NCBI RefSeq assembly: GCF_038002965.1
Contig: NZ_JBBOOE010000001.1
Coordinates: 2,895,001-2,959,000 of the forward strand
Direction of reading: 5' to 3'
Length of the DNA stretch: 64,000 nt
Source of the DNA: Robertmurraya sp. FSL R5-0851
GTDB lineage: Bacteria; Bacillota; Bacilli; Bacillales; Cytobacillaceae
A program made the position numbers and the translations under genes. The first letter of the stretch is position 1. Every line of letters begins with the position of its first letter. Under the pieces are notes generated by a model that was not told the DNA's origin, made no database searches, and was given only the letters and a program-made list of their open reading frames with translations. Below are positions 1 to 8,018 of this stretch, in pieces.

Positions 1-19
1 CATAGAAAGGTGGCAAAAA

Positions 20-1140
20 ATGAATTTTTCTTCTATTCCTTTTTTGGGTCTTCTTCAAGAAAAGATTTCCCAATGGACGCTTCCAAAGAGATATATAGTT
101 TAAAGGAAAAATCTATGTTTAGCGAACAATTAAACATGTTTTCCCCTTCTCCAATTCTTTATGCAAATCAAAAAGAAAAAAACATAGTCGCTCAAATTAC
201 AAATAAAACTCATGCATATAACAGAAATAACATCACGAGAACCCAAGCCTATTATGAGTTCTTCATCAGAAATCAAGAGGTTCATTGGTCCTTCCTGGCG
301 CATATCGTGTCCCGTAATGGGGGATATTACATGACCGACTTAAAGAGCTCTTATTTAAAAGACTTTTTGTCTGAACCTCAAATAAATCGCTACTTTTTAT
401 TCCTTGAACGATAAAATGCATTCATTTTTCAAGATGCCTTTCCACAATTGCTTCTTTATGAATATAGCAAGAGCATAGGAAAACCGCTCTTCCATCTGCT
501 ATCTGCGTTTCATGTATCATCATTTATGCAACCTTTTTGGAACGAATTTTATGTAAAAAAGAATTCAAAGGGAATAACTGTAGCCATGATTATTAATGAG
601 CAATATATGTTAGAAGAACGAGTAATCAAAGGAATATACCATTCAACCTCTCTACTTCAAGAGCTCCCCTATAAATTACCAGAAAATCTTGGATTTACTA
701 CGATCTTTATTCCATACAAACTTTCAAAGAAATACCGGTATCGTCTGAGTGGAAAGACGGTTAATGAATTTGAACATGTGAAAAAGCGGGTTGAACTAGG
801 GAAGGAGCTTTATCAAATTTTATTCGAAGAACGATATATATCAGAAACAATTAAATTTTCTCACAATCAACCGCATACGGGTTCTAGAAGCGACTACTGG
901 GATTTTCTTTTTACGAAACTGGAGAACGCCAATGAAAAACTGCTTAGTCCAGCCCTTGAAAGTGTTTGGGAAGATGTGACGCATCAATATACAAATAAAG
1001 TTGACTGGTTTCAACAAAAAGACATGGATGTTTTATCGTTTTTCAATGAACTTCCAGAGGTGACTAACTATGATTTAACAGCAGTAGCTTTCAGTCATTA
1101 TCTTTTGTATACTGCCCTCGACCATATTACTGAATCATAA
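20..1140 (+). pseudogene. DUF2515 (YppC-like) gene, disrupted
   Basis: The reading frame is open from the window edge to an in-frame TAA at 412-414 and then continues in the same frame to 1140. The peptide after the stop (starting NAFIFQDAFPQLL) reads as the natural continuation of the part before it, and the ITRTQAY and HWSFLAHIVSRNGG segments match my recollection of the DUF2515/YppC family, whose function is unknown. The best start, ATG 20 behind AAAGGTGG, lies in a different frame that runs only to about base 103, so a frameshift near 95-105 may be a second lesion. The halves are 134 and about 240 residues, together slightly longer than a normal family member. Two independent sequencing errors are the alternative to a real pseudogene. 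Confidence 0.65.
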
Positions 1141-1141
1141 T

Positions 1142-1176
1142 GAAAGGACGAAGCTAATTGAACGCTTCGTCCTTTC
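1142..1176. terminator. Hairpin after the DUF2515 remnant
   Basis: A perfect 13-bp stem (1142-1154 with 1164-1176) and a 9-base loop begin just after the TAA at 1140. No long T tract follows, so it may act with other signals or only stabilise the 3' end. Confidence 0.6.
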
Positions 1177-1205
1177 TATTGGGGTTATACAATGATTTTC
1201 ATAAG

Positions 1206-1379
1206 CTATTCATCTTCGATTTCTTCATCTATAATGCATTTTTCGATTAAGTATTCGAAAGTAATATCAGCGAGTTCTTCCACTTCGCCTTCTGAGGGTA
1301 CATAGCCCCTTTTCATCAGCTCTTGAAAGAAAAACTCTGCTATTTCATCTGTGTCGATGAATACCTCAATCTCCTTCAT
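1206..1379 (-). CDS. yozD: YozD-family small acidic protein
   Basis: A 57-residue protein with ATG at 1379 and a GGGGGG-rich ribosome site about 8 bases upstream. It begins MKEIEVFIDTDEIAEFF and ends with an acidic IDEEIEDE tail. Length, MKEI start, GYVP turn and EKCIIDEE motif match the YozD family of Bacillus as I recall it. In B. subtilis yozD also lies in the yodN/yozE/yokU/kamA neighbourhood, which is reproduced here. No catalytic motif is visible and the function is unknown; nothing suggests a membrane or secretion signal. Confidence 0.8.
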   Translation of the reverse strand: MKEIEVFIDTDEIAEFFFQELMKRGYVPSEGEVEELADITFEYLIEKCIIDEEIEDE

Positions 1380-1549
1380 TGACTCGCCCCCCTTTTGTTC
1401 AAAATGTATGATGCATAAAGCCTTTTCATGCTAATTCCCTTAAAAATACAGCACCTTTGTTCAAATTTTTTCTTTTCATATGTTTGGAATGTTTTTAGTT
1501 GGACAAGCATAAAGATGAAATACAAACAAAGATTTTAGGAGGAGTTCGT

Positions 1550-1714
1550 ATGACAACCTTTTCAAAGCTGTTTCAATCATTTAGCGAGGATATAAATAGT
1601 GAAGAAAGCTCACTAATGAATTCATTTGAGAAGATGACATCTTTCTTTTTTCAAGGAGCGATTTGGACAGGAATTCCGCTTTTTATTTATTTCATATTCT
1701 CTTATTTAAATTAA
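1550..1714 (+). CDS. Small single-pass membrane protein
   Basis: A 54-residue ORF. The start is ATG 1550 because TAGGAGGAG lies just upstream; the longer frame from 1499 has no ribosome site. The first 30 residues are polar (MTTFSKLFQSFSEDI) and the last 20 form one hydrophobic segment ending FIYFIFSYLN, so a tail-anchored or N-in single-span protein is likely. Its stop abuts the stop of the opposing gene with no terminator between them. I do not recognise the family and assign no function. Confidence 0.55.
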   Translation: MTTFSKLFQSFSEDINSEESSLMNSFEKMTSFFFQGAIWTGIPLFIYFIFSYLN

Positions 1715-2410
1715 TTACACATTGCTTTTTCCATCGTTCGTTTTTAACTGCTGAAGTTTTTTTAATACTAGCTTCATGACTTTTACATATTCTTCATCAT
1801 GAAACATTTCATATAGGATACGATAGTCATTATACAAGTCTAATAAGGCATCAATCATTTCACCTGATTGTTTTTTTTCATTTAGAATTTCTCTTTCTGC
1901 TTTTCTATAGACATTTTTCGGTTCAGGTAGTTTAAGAGTTTTTTTCTTCTTATCTAGTGAATATAGAAGTCCAAGCTTTTGAATAAATGTATCTGCGCTA
2001 TCGGCATCGGCAATCAGCGTTAACTCATCTTCATTCACTTCTAGCCATTCCCCATCACTGATACGTGAGAGCTCATAAATCACGTCCTCCCATGCATCCT
2101 CCTTATAACGCCAGATTTCTGTTCGAAAACCAACCACCTTAAACAAATCCGCCCCATAACCTTTCACTTGGACAAGATCACCAATAAAAAACTTGTATTC
2201 TATATCAATCTCTTCTCTTTCGATCGGATCACCTTCATAATCGGAAAGCATTTGGAGACTTGATTCCATGTATAATCCTTCACTCTTATTTATTTCATAT
2301 ACATACATACCATCAAGCCACTTTAGATTAGTTACTTTGCCCACCGTACCATACATGGTGACCACGACAGTATCACCGATTTTATACTTTGGTTTTTTTC
2401 TGTCACTCAT
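1715..2410 (-). CDS. Conserved protein with two SH3-like repeats, probably YodN counterpart
   Basis: A 231-residue soluble protein from ATG 2410, preceded by TTTGAGGTGA. The N-terminal 115 residues hold two similar beta-rich units, one at about 8-55 (KYKIGDTVVVTMYGTVGKV) and one at 72-120 (YKFFIGDLVQVKGYGADLFKVVGF), which resemble SH3/KOW-like barrels. The C-terminal half is helical and charged. Its place between yozD and yozE corresponds to yodN of B. subtilis, but I rely on synteny, not on recognising the sequence. Function unknown. No signal peptide or membrane span. Confidence 0.65.
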   Translation of the reverse strand: MSDRKKPKYKIGDTVVVTMYGTVGKVTNLKWLDGMYVYEINKSEGLYMESSLQMLSDYEGDPIEREEIDIEYKFFIGDLVQVKGYGADLFKVVGFRTEIWRYKEDAWEDVIYELSRISDGEWLEVNEDELTLIADADSADTFIQKLGLLYSLDKKKKTLKLPEPKNVYRKAEREILNEKKQSGEMIDALLDLYNDYRILYEMFHDEEYVKVMKLVLKKLQQLKTNDGKSNV

Positions 2411-2470
2411 GTCAATGGTTCACCTCAAATGTTTGTCGTAGTTACTGATTACAATAGTATATGCAAACAA

Positions 2471-2501
2471 TAAAAAAACGTCTCTTCATAGAAGAGACGT
2501 T
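2471..2501 (-). terminator. Intrinsic terminator after yozE
   Basis: An 11-bp perfect stem (2477-2487 with 2491-2501), a 3-base loop, and on the minus strand a run of seven T after the stem (2472-2478 on the plus strand, partly overlapping the stem). It lies downstream of yozE. Confidence 0.85.
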
Positions 2502-2533
2502 GTCAACCGTTTTTATTCTAATGTGTGTATGAC

Positions 2534-2749
2534 CTAGTCATTCACATATAATTCCCATGCATCATCAAATATAGCCATGCTCTCTAAGTAAGGGCCATTT
2601 AACTCCAAATAGGAGGATAATTCAGTGTAGTCAGTTGATGTCTTCGGAAAGCTATGATCTACGTAGGCATCATTAGCAAATCGACTAATGGCATCCTTTG
2701 GTGCTGGATGCCTATATTTCATTAAGAAGTGATAGAACGATTTTCTCAA
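2534..2749 (-). CDS. yozE: YozE-family protein
   Basis: A 71-residue protein with the YozE signature: SFYHFLMKYRHP at the N terminus, then DHSFPKTSTDY and a YLELN segment. The family is a small helical fold of about 74 residues of unknown function. The start is a TTG at 2749 because the family begins at this point; the next in-frame ATG at residue 10 would remove the conserved SFYHFL. There is no convincing ribosome site (only GGCGTG), and a stop codon lies two codons upstream, so expression could be weak. In B. subtilis the next gene would be yokU; here an insert separates them. Confidence 0.8.
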   Translation of the reverse strand: MRKSFYHFLMKYRHPAPKDAISRFANDAYVDHSFPKTSTDYTELSSYLELNGPYLESMAIFDDAWELYVND

Positions 2750-2871
2750 AATTTAGGACACGCCTTTCACAAATGGTTTCCCTGTAACCTTACTATAGGT
2801 ATTTTGGAAAAGGCAAGTCTTTTACATGCTTAACTTGTAAAGTCAAAGTAGTTCATCTTTACTGTCCTAGG

Positions 2872-3147
2872 CTATCGTACTTGTCTGGAATGCTTAAAAA
2901 ATTCTATATAGCACGTTTTTTTATCACTTGAAAAAGAGTAGTAAACAATAAACTTATCAATAATAATTTTATAGGTACCCTCCCAACCTGGTTTATCGGT
3001 TGGGAAAGTGCTTCCAAGTAAAGCAATTTTTTGTTCTATTCTTTTAACAAGACTTTTTTTATATTCTTTTGTCTCAAATGAAGTAAAATGCTGGCTTTGA
3101 ATATTTCTAAACCCTTCCAATGCAGCATTAGTCCATTTTATTTGCAT
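2872..3147 (-). CDS. RelE/ParE-family toxin
   Basis: A 91-residue basic protein beginning MQIKWTNAALEGF, the usual first strand and helix of RelE/ParE toxins, and ending with a basic strand (EFFKHSRQVR). Family members either cut mRNA on the ribosome (RelE) or poison gyrase (ParE); the sequence does not decide which. Its ATG directly follows the stop of the antitoxin gene (TAAATG), so the two are translationally coupled, antitoxin first. The pair sits in an insert between yozE and yokU. Confidence 0.8.
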   Translation of the reverse strand: MQIKWTNAALEGFRNIQSQHFTSFETKEYKKSLVKRIEQKIALLGSTFPTDKPGWEGTYKIIIDKFIVYYSFSSDKKTCYIEFFKHSRQVR

Positions 3148-3399
3148 TTACAGTTCACCTTGATCAATCATCTCTAATACGTCTTCAGTAGAATACACTC
3201 TGCCGTCCAATATATCTTCTTTTGCCTGAAGTAATTTTTTCTTTAATTTAGGGTCTTTTCCAACGTCTTCTTCAACTGTGGTCTCAGGTTCTTCAATTAA
3301 AGTTAAATAGTATTTTTTACCATCCACTTCGATAACAGATTCTCCCTCATGAATAATACCTTTGATTAATTCAGCAGCATATCCATCAAGTTTTATCAT
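3148..3399 (-). CDS. Cognate antitoxin (Phd/YefM-like)
   Basis: An 83-residue acidic protein. Residues 1-40 contain a beta-strand pattern (SVIEVDGKKYYLTLIEE) like Phd/YefM-type antitoxins, and residues 45-83 form a charged helical tail (KKLLQAKEDILDGRVYSTEDVLEMIDQ) expected to wrap the toxin. ATG 3399 is preceded by AATGGAGGTGG. Position immediately upstream of the RelE-like gene supports the assignment. Such antitoxins normally repress their own promoter. Confidence 0.7.
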   Translation of the reverse strand: MIKLDGYAAELIKGIIHEGESVIEVDGKKYYLTLIEEPETTVEEDVGKDPKLKKKLLQAKEDILDGRVYSTEDVLEMIDQGEL

Positions 3400-3437
3400 A
3401 CAACCACCTCCATTTTGGGGTTACCCATTTGCATTCG

Positions 3438-3466
3438 ATTATACAATATTTAGAATATATGTTGAA
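3438..3466 (-). promoter_or_regulatory. Likely promoter of the toxin-antitoxin operon
   Basis: On the minus strand a TATAAT box (3438-3443) lies 17 bases from TTCAAC (3461-3466), which matches the -35 consensus only partly. The expected transcript starts near 3431, about 30 bases before the antitoxin ATG. Confidence 0.5.
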
Positions 3467-3510
3467 ATATTATACTTTTGAGATTCCATATCCCTCACCC
3501 TACAAATAGT

Positions 3511-3539
3511 TTATTTCAATGACTTCCTTCTTGTATAAT
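3511..3539 (+). promoter_or_regulatory. Likely promoter of the primase-helicase gene
   Basis: A TATAAT box at 3534-3539 with a weak -35 candidate (TTATTT, 3511-3516) 17 bases upstream. The transcript would start near 3546, about 30 bases before ATG 3578, which has a GAGGT ribosome site. Confidence 0.5.
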
Positions 3540-3577
3540 AGGTTTAAAAAATACTTAATATTTGTTGAGGTCTTAAT

Positions 3578-5911
3578 ATGAACGAAAAGTTAGAACTTAA
3601 ACTTAAAAAAGCATTAGAAGAACTTGAAAAATATAAAGATGAAAATGAGAATCTAAAAAAGTTACTAATCCAGCATAATATTCATTTTGAGCCAATGAAA
3701 CCCAATAACCCACTGTTGAAATCTGAAATTATTAAACAACGTATTAATATTTTTAAAAGACTTTTCAAAGGCAGAACAGATGTTTATTCTGTTCGATGGG
3801 AATCGAAAAGTGGTCGTTCTGGTTATGTGCCAGCATGCGAAAATGAGTGGGTACCAAATATTTGCGATAAACCTAATATCAAATGTAGCTCATGTACTAA
3901 TAAAAAATATTTAGAGTTAACTGATAAAGTGATATATGAGCATTTAAGTGGTAAAAAAACCATTGGAATATATCCATTATTAAAGGATGATACTTGCTAT
4001 TTTTTAGCAATTGATTTTGATAAAAGCAGTTGGAGAGATGATGCTTCTGCCTTTTTAAAAACTTGCAAAGAGTATAACGTACCTTCATTTACAGAAAAAT
4101 CGCGTTCTGGAAACGGGTGTCATATATGGATTTTCTTCGAAGAACCAATACCTGCAGCCAAAGCAAGAAAACTTGGAAATAGCTTACTTTCTAAAACACT
4201 TGAACTTAGGTATGAAATTGGTTTGGATTCTTATGATCGAATGTTTCCTAATCAAGATATACTTCCAGATGGTGGTTTTGGAAATTTGATTGCCTTACCT
4301 TTACAAAGGACACCTAGGCAAAACGGCAATAGCATATTTGTTAATGTAGATTTTGAACCAATTAAGGACCAATGGGCTTATTTAGCAAAGGTACAGAAAT
4401 TGAAAATAACAAATGTGGAACAAATACTAACTAAACTATTAAAGTCTACAAGTCCCTTACCTACAATAGACATCAATTTCCCTAAGCAGATCACGCTTGA
4501 ATTAAACAATGGGATAAAGATTCAAAAGTCAGATCTTCCTTCTTCCATTGCTAAAGAATTAATTGACTTAACAAGTTTCAGCAACCCAGAGTTTTATAAA
4601 GCTCAATCTCGTCGTTTATCTACTCAAGGAATCCCACGATTGATAAATTGTTTCGATGAAAACGAAACACAACTTATTTTTCCTAGAGGATGTTATGAAG
4701 ATGTACAAAACATATTAAATAACCATGGTATTCAAATCAACTTTTTAGATAATCGACAAATAGGAAACACAATAAAAGTAGAATTTAAAGGCAAACTTTA
4801 TCCTGAGCAAAAAGAAGTGATTGATAAATTAAATGAACATGATACAGGAGTATTATCCGCAACAACCGGTTTTGGAAAAACAATTATAGGAGCTGCTTTA
4901 ATTGCTAAGAGGAATGTAAATACTCTGGTGATTGTTCACCGTAAACAACTAATGGAACAATGGAAATATTCTTTAACTTCATTCCTTAATTTAGGGGAGC
5001 AAACAGTGGGTTTAATTGGTGGTGGGAAAAATAAAGCAAGTGGATGTGTAGATATTGCTACTATTCAAACATTATCTTCAAAAGATGAAAACAGAGAATT
5101 CCTTAAAAAATACGGTCAAATTATAGTCGATGAATGTCACCATATATCCGCTTTCACTTTTGAAAATGTCTTAAAGGGATCTACAGCAAAATACGTACAT
5201 GGATTAACCGCGACACCTACAAGAAAAGATGGGTTACACCCTATAATGACAATGCAATGTGGACCAATTAGATATAAAGTAAGTGCAAAAAATCAAGCAA
5301 AGGTACACACGTTTGATCACCAATTAATACCACGTTACACCAAGTTTAAAAGTGGATTTGATGAAGAAAATAAATCCATCCAAAACCTATATGGTGAATT
5401 AGCCAGAAATGAGAAGCGCAATGAACTTATTTTTGATGATGTATTAAAAGCTTTAGATGATGGTAGAAATCCTATAATCCTTACAGAAAGACAAGAACAC
5501 GTTAACCAATTAGAAAATAGACTAAAAGGTTTTGCTAAAAATTTGATTGTGTTAACTGGAGGGTTAAAAAATAAGGAAGAAAATCAAAGATTAAAAATGT
5601 TGAAAGAAGTTCCTGATGATGAAGAGAGGCTTATTATTGCTACAGGAAAATATATAGGAGAAGGTTTTGATGATGCACGACTTGATACATTGTTTTTAGT
5701 AATGCCAATTTCCTGGAAAGGAACATTACAGCAATATATTGGCAGGTTGCATCGATCTTACGAAAATAAACAGGTTGTTCAGGTGTATGATTATGTTGAT
5801 TCAGATGAGTCTATGTTAAAAAGGATGTTTGACAAGAGAAAAGAAGGCTATAAATCTCTTGGATACAAAGTTAATCTTGATTTAACCTCAGATCAAATGA
5901 AGTTATTTTAA
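3578..5911 (+). CDS. TOTE-type AEP primase fused to SF2 helicase (probable mobile-element defence protein)
   Basis: A 777-residue fusion. Residues 3-32 form a coiled coil (KLKKALEELEKYKDENENLKK). A cysteine cluster (CDKPNIKCSSC) precedes an archaeo-eukaryotic primase-like domain: D146xD148 in LAIDFDK, H182 in GCHIWIF, and GNLIALPLQ at about 235-243, corresponding to AEP motifs I-III. A superfamily 2 helicase follows: Walker A TTGFGKT at 429-435, DECHH at 518-522, TATPTRKDG, and QYIGRLHR at about 719-726. This arrangement is what I know as the TOTE conflict-system primase-helicase, predicted to act in conflicts with mobile DNA. It is monocistronic, transcribed away from a toxin-antitoxin pair, visibly A/T rich, and interrupts the yozE-yokU neighbourhood, all pointing to acquisition. 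The biochemical activity is inferred. Confidence 0.8.
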   Translation: MNEKLELKLKKALEELEKYKDENENLKKLLIQHNIHFEPMKPNNPLLKSEIIKQRINIFKRLFKGRTDVYSVRWESKSGRSGYVPACENEWVPNICDKPNIKCSSCTNKKYLELTDKVIYEHLSGKKTIGIYPLLKDDTCYFLAIDFDKSSWRDDASAFLKTCKEYNVPSFTEKSRSGNGCHIWIFFEEPIPAAKARKLGNSLLSKTLELRYEIGLDSYDRMFPNQDILPDGGFGNLIALPLQRTPRQNGNSIFVNVDFEPIKDQWAYLAKVQKLKITNVEQILTKLLKSTSPLPTIDINFPKQITLELNNGIKIQKSDLPSSIAKELIDLTSFSNPEFYKAQSRRLSTQGIPRLINCFDENETQLIFPRGCYEDVQNILNNHGIQINFLDNRQIGNTIKVEFKGKLYPEQKEVIDKLNEHDTGVLSATTGFGKTIIGAALIAKRNVNTLVIVHRKQLMEQWKYSLTSFLNLGEQTVGLIGGGKNKASGCVDIATIQTLSSKDENREFLKKYGQIIVDECHHISAFTFENVLKGSTAKYVHGLTATPTRKDGLHPIMTMQCGPIRYKVSAKNQAKVHTFDHQLIPRYTKFKSGFDEENKSIQNLYGELARNEKRNELIFDDVLKALDDGRNPIILTERQEHVNQLENRLKGFAKNLIVLTGGLKNKEENQRLKMLKEVPDDEERLIIATGKYIGEGFDDARLDTLFLVMPISWKGTLQQYIGRLHRSYENKQVVQVYDYVDSDESMLKRMFDKRKEGYKSLGYKVNLDLTSDQMKLF

Positions 5912-5922
5912 TTACATGGTAA

Positions 5923-5964
5923 TACCTGCATGTAGGGGGGATTGTAGCCCCCTACATACAGGTA
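5923..5964 (+). terminator. Long hairpin after the primase-helicase gene
   Basis: A 17-bp stem with one mismatch (5923-5939 with 5948-5964) and an 8-base loop, GC-rich at its top (GGGGG/CCCCC), 12 bases after the stop codon. It lacks a clear T tract, so termination efficiency is uncertain. Confidence 0.65.
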
Positions 5965-6143
5965 TAATGTTCATTTAATCAAATTAGCTCTAATGCATGA
6001 ACTTCACTAGAAAAATTAACAAAATAACCCTTAAGCTAGTTCTTGAATTATCGATTTGTAATACACCTTCTTTAGTACACACCTGCTGGCATTTAAGTAC
6101 CCGGATTATATATTACTTAAACAATTTAATGTAATAGCCATTC
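5965..6143. other. A/T-rich intergenic stretch without a visible gene
   Basis: No ORF with a ribosome site, tRNA, or repeat is seen here. It probably marks the right edge of the inserted segment; no obvious target-site duplication with the left side (2750-2870) was found by eye. Confidence 0.4.
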
Positions 6144-6178
6144 AAAAAGACTGTCGACCTTATAATATGTCGACAGTC
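6144..6178 (-). terminator. Intrinsic terminator of the kamA-yokU operon
   Basis: A perfect 10-bp stem (GACTGTCGAC 6149-6158 with 6169-6178) and a T5 tract on the minus strand, about 40 bases after the yokU stop. Confidence 0.85.
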
Positions 6179-6216
6179 AGTAAGCACATTAATATGATGA
6201 TACAATCTTACTACTA

Positions 6217-6489
6217 CTAACTAAAATCAAAATAATTTCTCTTCAGCAACCTTGGTAGTTCCATTAGATCCTTAAAGCTAATTGTATTTCCGATTTGTCT
6301 TGTATCAACCAAAAACAGCTGATCTTCTATTTCCTTAATCACCTTTTCTTCCTGATACACCATTTCACATTCCATGCAGACGATGGCTGGTGTTAATGAT
6401 ATTTCAATTGCCCGTGATCCATCTGGTAACTCCCAATATACAGAGCTTTCACCTGTACGTGCCTTCCCTTCACACCACTCGCATCTCAT
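6217..6489 (-). CDS. yokU: YokU-family zinc-finger-like protein
   Basis: A 90-residue protein with two Cys pairs, CEWC near the N terminus and CMEC near residue 38, and a C-terminal FKDLMELPRLLKRNYFDF, all typical of YokU. The start ATG 6489 gives MRCEWC as in the family; TTG codons at 6501 and 6495 are alternatives because the ribosome site (TAGGTGA, at the kamA stop) is nearer to them. It begins within 20 bases of the kamA stop and shares its operon and terminator, as in B. subtilis. The two CxxC knuckles suggest a small zinc ribbon; function is unknown. Confidence 0.8.
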   Translation of the reverse strand: MRCEWCEGKARTGESSVYWELPDGSRAIEISLTPAIVCMECEMVYQEEKVIKEIEDQLFLVDTRQIGNTISFKDLMELPRLLKRNYFDFS

Positions 6490-6506
6490 ATCCAAAATCA
6501 AATCAC

Positions 6507-7934
6507 CTACTCATTAACCGTTTTGTCTGTTTCTTGCTCAGACTGTTTGGTTGATTTTTGTTGCTGTGCCTTAAACTTCTTCTCTTTTAGTTCATCCCGC
6601 TTTTCACGTTTATCTTTTAACGAAGAGTGATTTTGGTCTTCCTGATATTTTTCTCTTCTGTCTAGCCGTTGAAGATCTTCCGGGACGAGGTTGAATTTGC
6701 TGTCGTTCATAATGGCCGAAATTCCGACTTCAGATTTGTACTTTTCATAATCCGAATATACACTTTTGAAATAACCCTCCGCTCTACCAGGTACATAGTT
6801 CTGTGGCTCTGGATAAGAAGTGATAACACCTTCAAAGTTGCGTAGGACCACTTTATCCACACTCTGTGAAATCAAGTAGTTCGGTTGTAACGCAATCTTC
6901 CCTCCACCACCCGGTGCGTCGACCACAAAGGTTGGGACGGCATATCCAGATGTGTGACCGCGTAATCCTTCAATGATTTCTAACCCTTTTGAAACAGGTG
7001 CTCGGAAATGGCCGATGCCTTCTGAAAGGTCACATTGGTAAATATAATACGGGCGAACTCTTATCTTTACTAAATCATGCATGAGTTTTTTCATGATTGG
7101 GACAGAATCGTTAATTCCTGCAAGAATCACCGATTGATTTCCGACTGGTACTCCTGCGTTCGCTAGCATTTCGCAAGCCTTTTTAGATTCCTCTGTAATT
7201 TCAATTGACGTATTAAAATGAGTATTTAACCAAACTGGGTGGTATTTCTTTAAAATATTACACAAATTTTCTGTGATTCGCTGTGGAAATACAACTGGTG
7301 CTCTAGTACCGATTCTTATGATTTCAACGTGATCAATTTCTCTTAAATTTTTTAAGATATATTCAAGTACATTATCATTGATTAATAGTCCATCTCCACC
7401 AGAAATGAGAACATCTCTTATTTGAGGGGTATTTCTTATATAACTGATTGCCCCGTCTAATTGCTTTTTCGGAACTCCCATCCCGATTTGACCAGAAAAG
7501 CGGCGTCTCGTACAGTAGCGACAATACATGGAACACTGGTTTGTTACGAGGAACAACACTCGATCTGGATAACGGTGTGTTAATCCTGGAGTTGGGGAAT
7601 CTTCATCTTCGTGGAGAGGATCCTCTAAATCGTATCTTGTTTTAACAATCTCTTGTGAAATAGGAACCGATTGCATTCTAATTGGACATCTTGGATCATC
7701 TGGATTCATTAATGATGCATAATATGGCGTAATATTCAGTGGAATCGTCTTTGTTGAGATCTTAACTCCTTCTTCCTCTTCAGGGGTTAAGTTAATCACT
7801 TTTCGTAAATCATCCAAAGTTCGGATCGTATTGGTGAGTTGCCAAATCCAATCATTCCACTGTTCCTCCGTAACATCCTTCCAAAGCTCTATCGAAGACC
7901 AATGACGATCTGGTTTATATAATGAATGTTTCAT
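6507..7934 (-). CDS. kamA: Lysine 2,3-aminomutase
   Basis: A 475-residue radical SAM/PLP enzyme that interconverts L-lysine and L-beta-lysine. The radical SAM cluster motif CSMYCRYC is at C134, C138, C141, followed by RRR. GGDG (radical SAM core) and APGGGGKI (containing the PLP-binding Lys) are present. The last 45 residues are a highly charged tail (KDKREKRDELKEKKFK...), as in Bacillus members. ATG 7934 follows GGGAGGAATGAAGT. The gene has a sigma54 promoter just upstream and shares a transcript with yokU. Product beta-lysine would be used by the AblB-like acetyltransferase encoded upstream and/or degraded by the yodQ-T enzymes. Confidence 0.95.
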   Translation of the reverse strand: MKHSLYKPDRHWSSIELWKDVTEEQWNDWIWQLTNTIRTLDDLRKVINLTPEEEEGVKISTKTIPLNITPYYASLMNPDDPRCPIRMQSVPISQEIVKTRYDLEDPLHEDEDSPTPGLTHRYPDRVLFLVTNQCSMYCRYCTRRRFSGQIGMGVPKKQLDGAISYIRNTPQIRDVLISGGDGLLINDNVLEYILKNLREIDHVEIIRIGTRAPVVFPQRITENLCNILKKYHPVWLNTHFNTSIEITEESKKACEMLANAGVPVGNQSVILAGINDSVPIMKKLMHDLVKIRVRPYYIYQCDLSEGIGHFRAPVSKGLEIIEGLRGHTSGYAVPTFVVDAPGGGGKIALQPNYLISQSVDKVVLRNFEGVITSYPEPQNYVPGRAEGYFKSVYSDYEKYKSEVGISAIMNDSKFNLVPEDLQRLDRREKYQEDQNHSSLKDKREKRDELKEKKFKAQQQKSTKQSEQETDKTVNE

Positions 7935-7968
7935 ACTTCATTCCTCCCAAACATGCTTTACATAAACC

Positions 7969-7986
7969 ATGCAAGTTTTGTGCCAA
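7969..7986 (-). promoter_or_regulatory. Sigma54 (-24/-12) promoter of kamA
   Basis: The minus strand reads TTGGCACAAAACTTGCAT, matching the sigma54 consensus (TTGGCAC, five bases, TTGC) with the GG and GC doublets 10 bases apart. The transcript would begin near 7958, about 25 bases before the kamA ATG. The gene for a sigma54 activator lies directly upstream. A kam locus of Bacillus thuringiensis is known to use sigma54 together with a local activator, KamR. Confidence 0.9.
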
Positions 7987-8018
7987 AACTTAATAACCGG
8001 AGGCGCTGTTTTGAAGGA

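Noticed and set aside
3897..4088. Minus-strand ORF inside the primase-helicase gene
   Set aside because: Shadow of the real coding frame, no ribosome site and no recognisable product.
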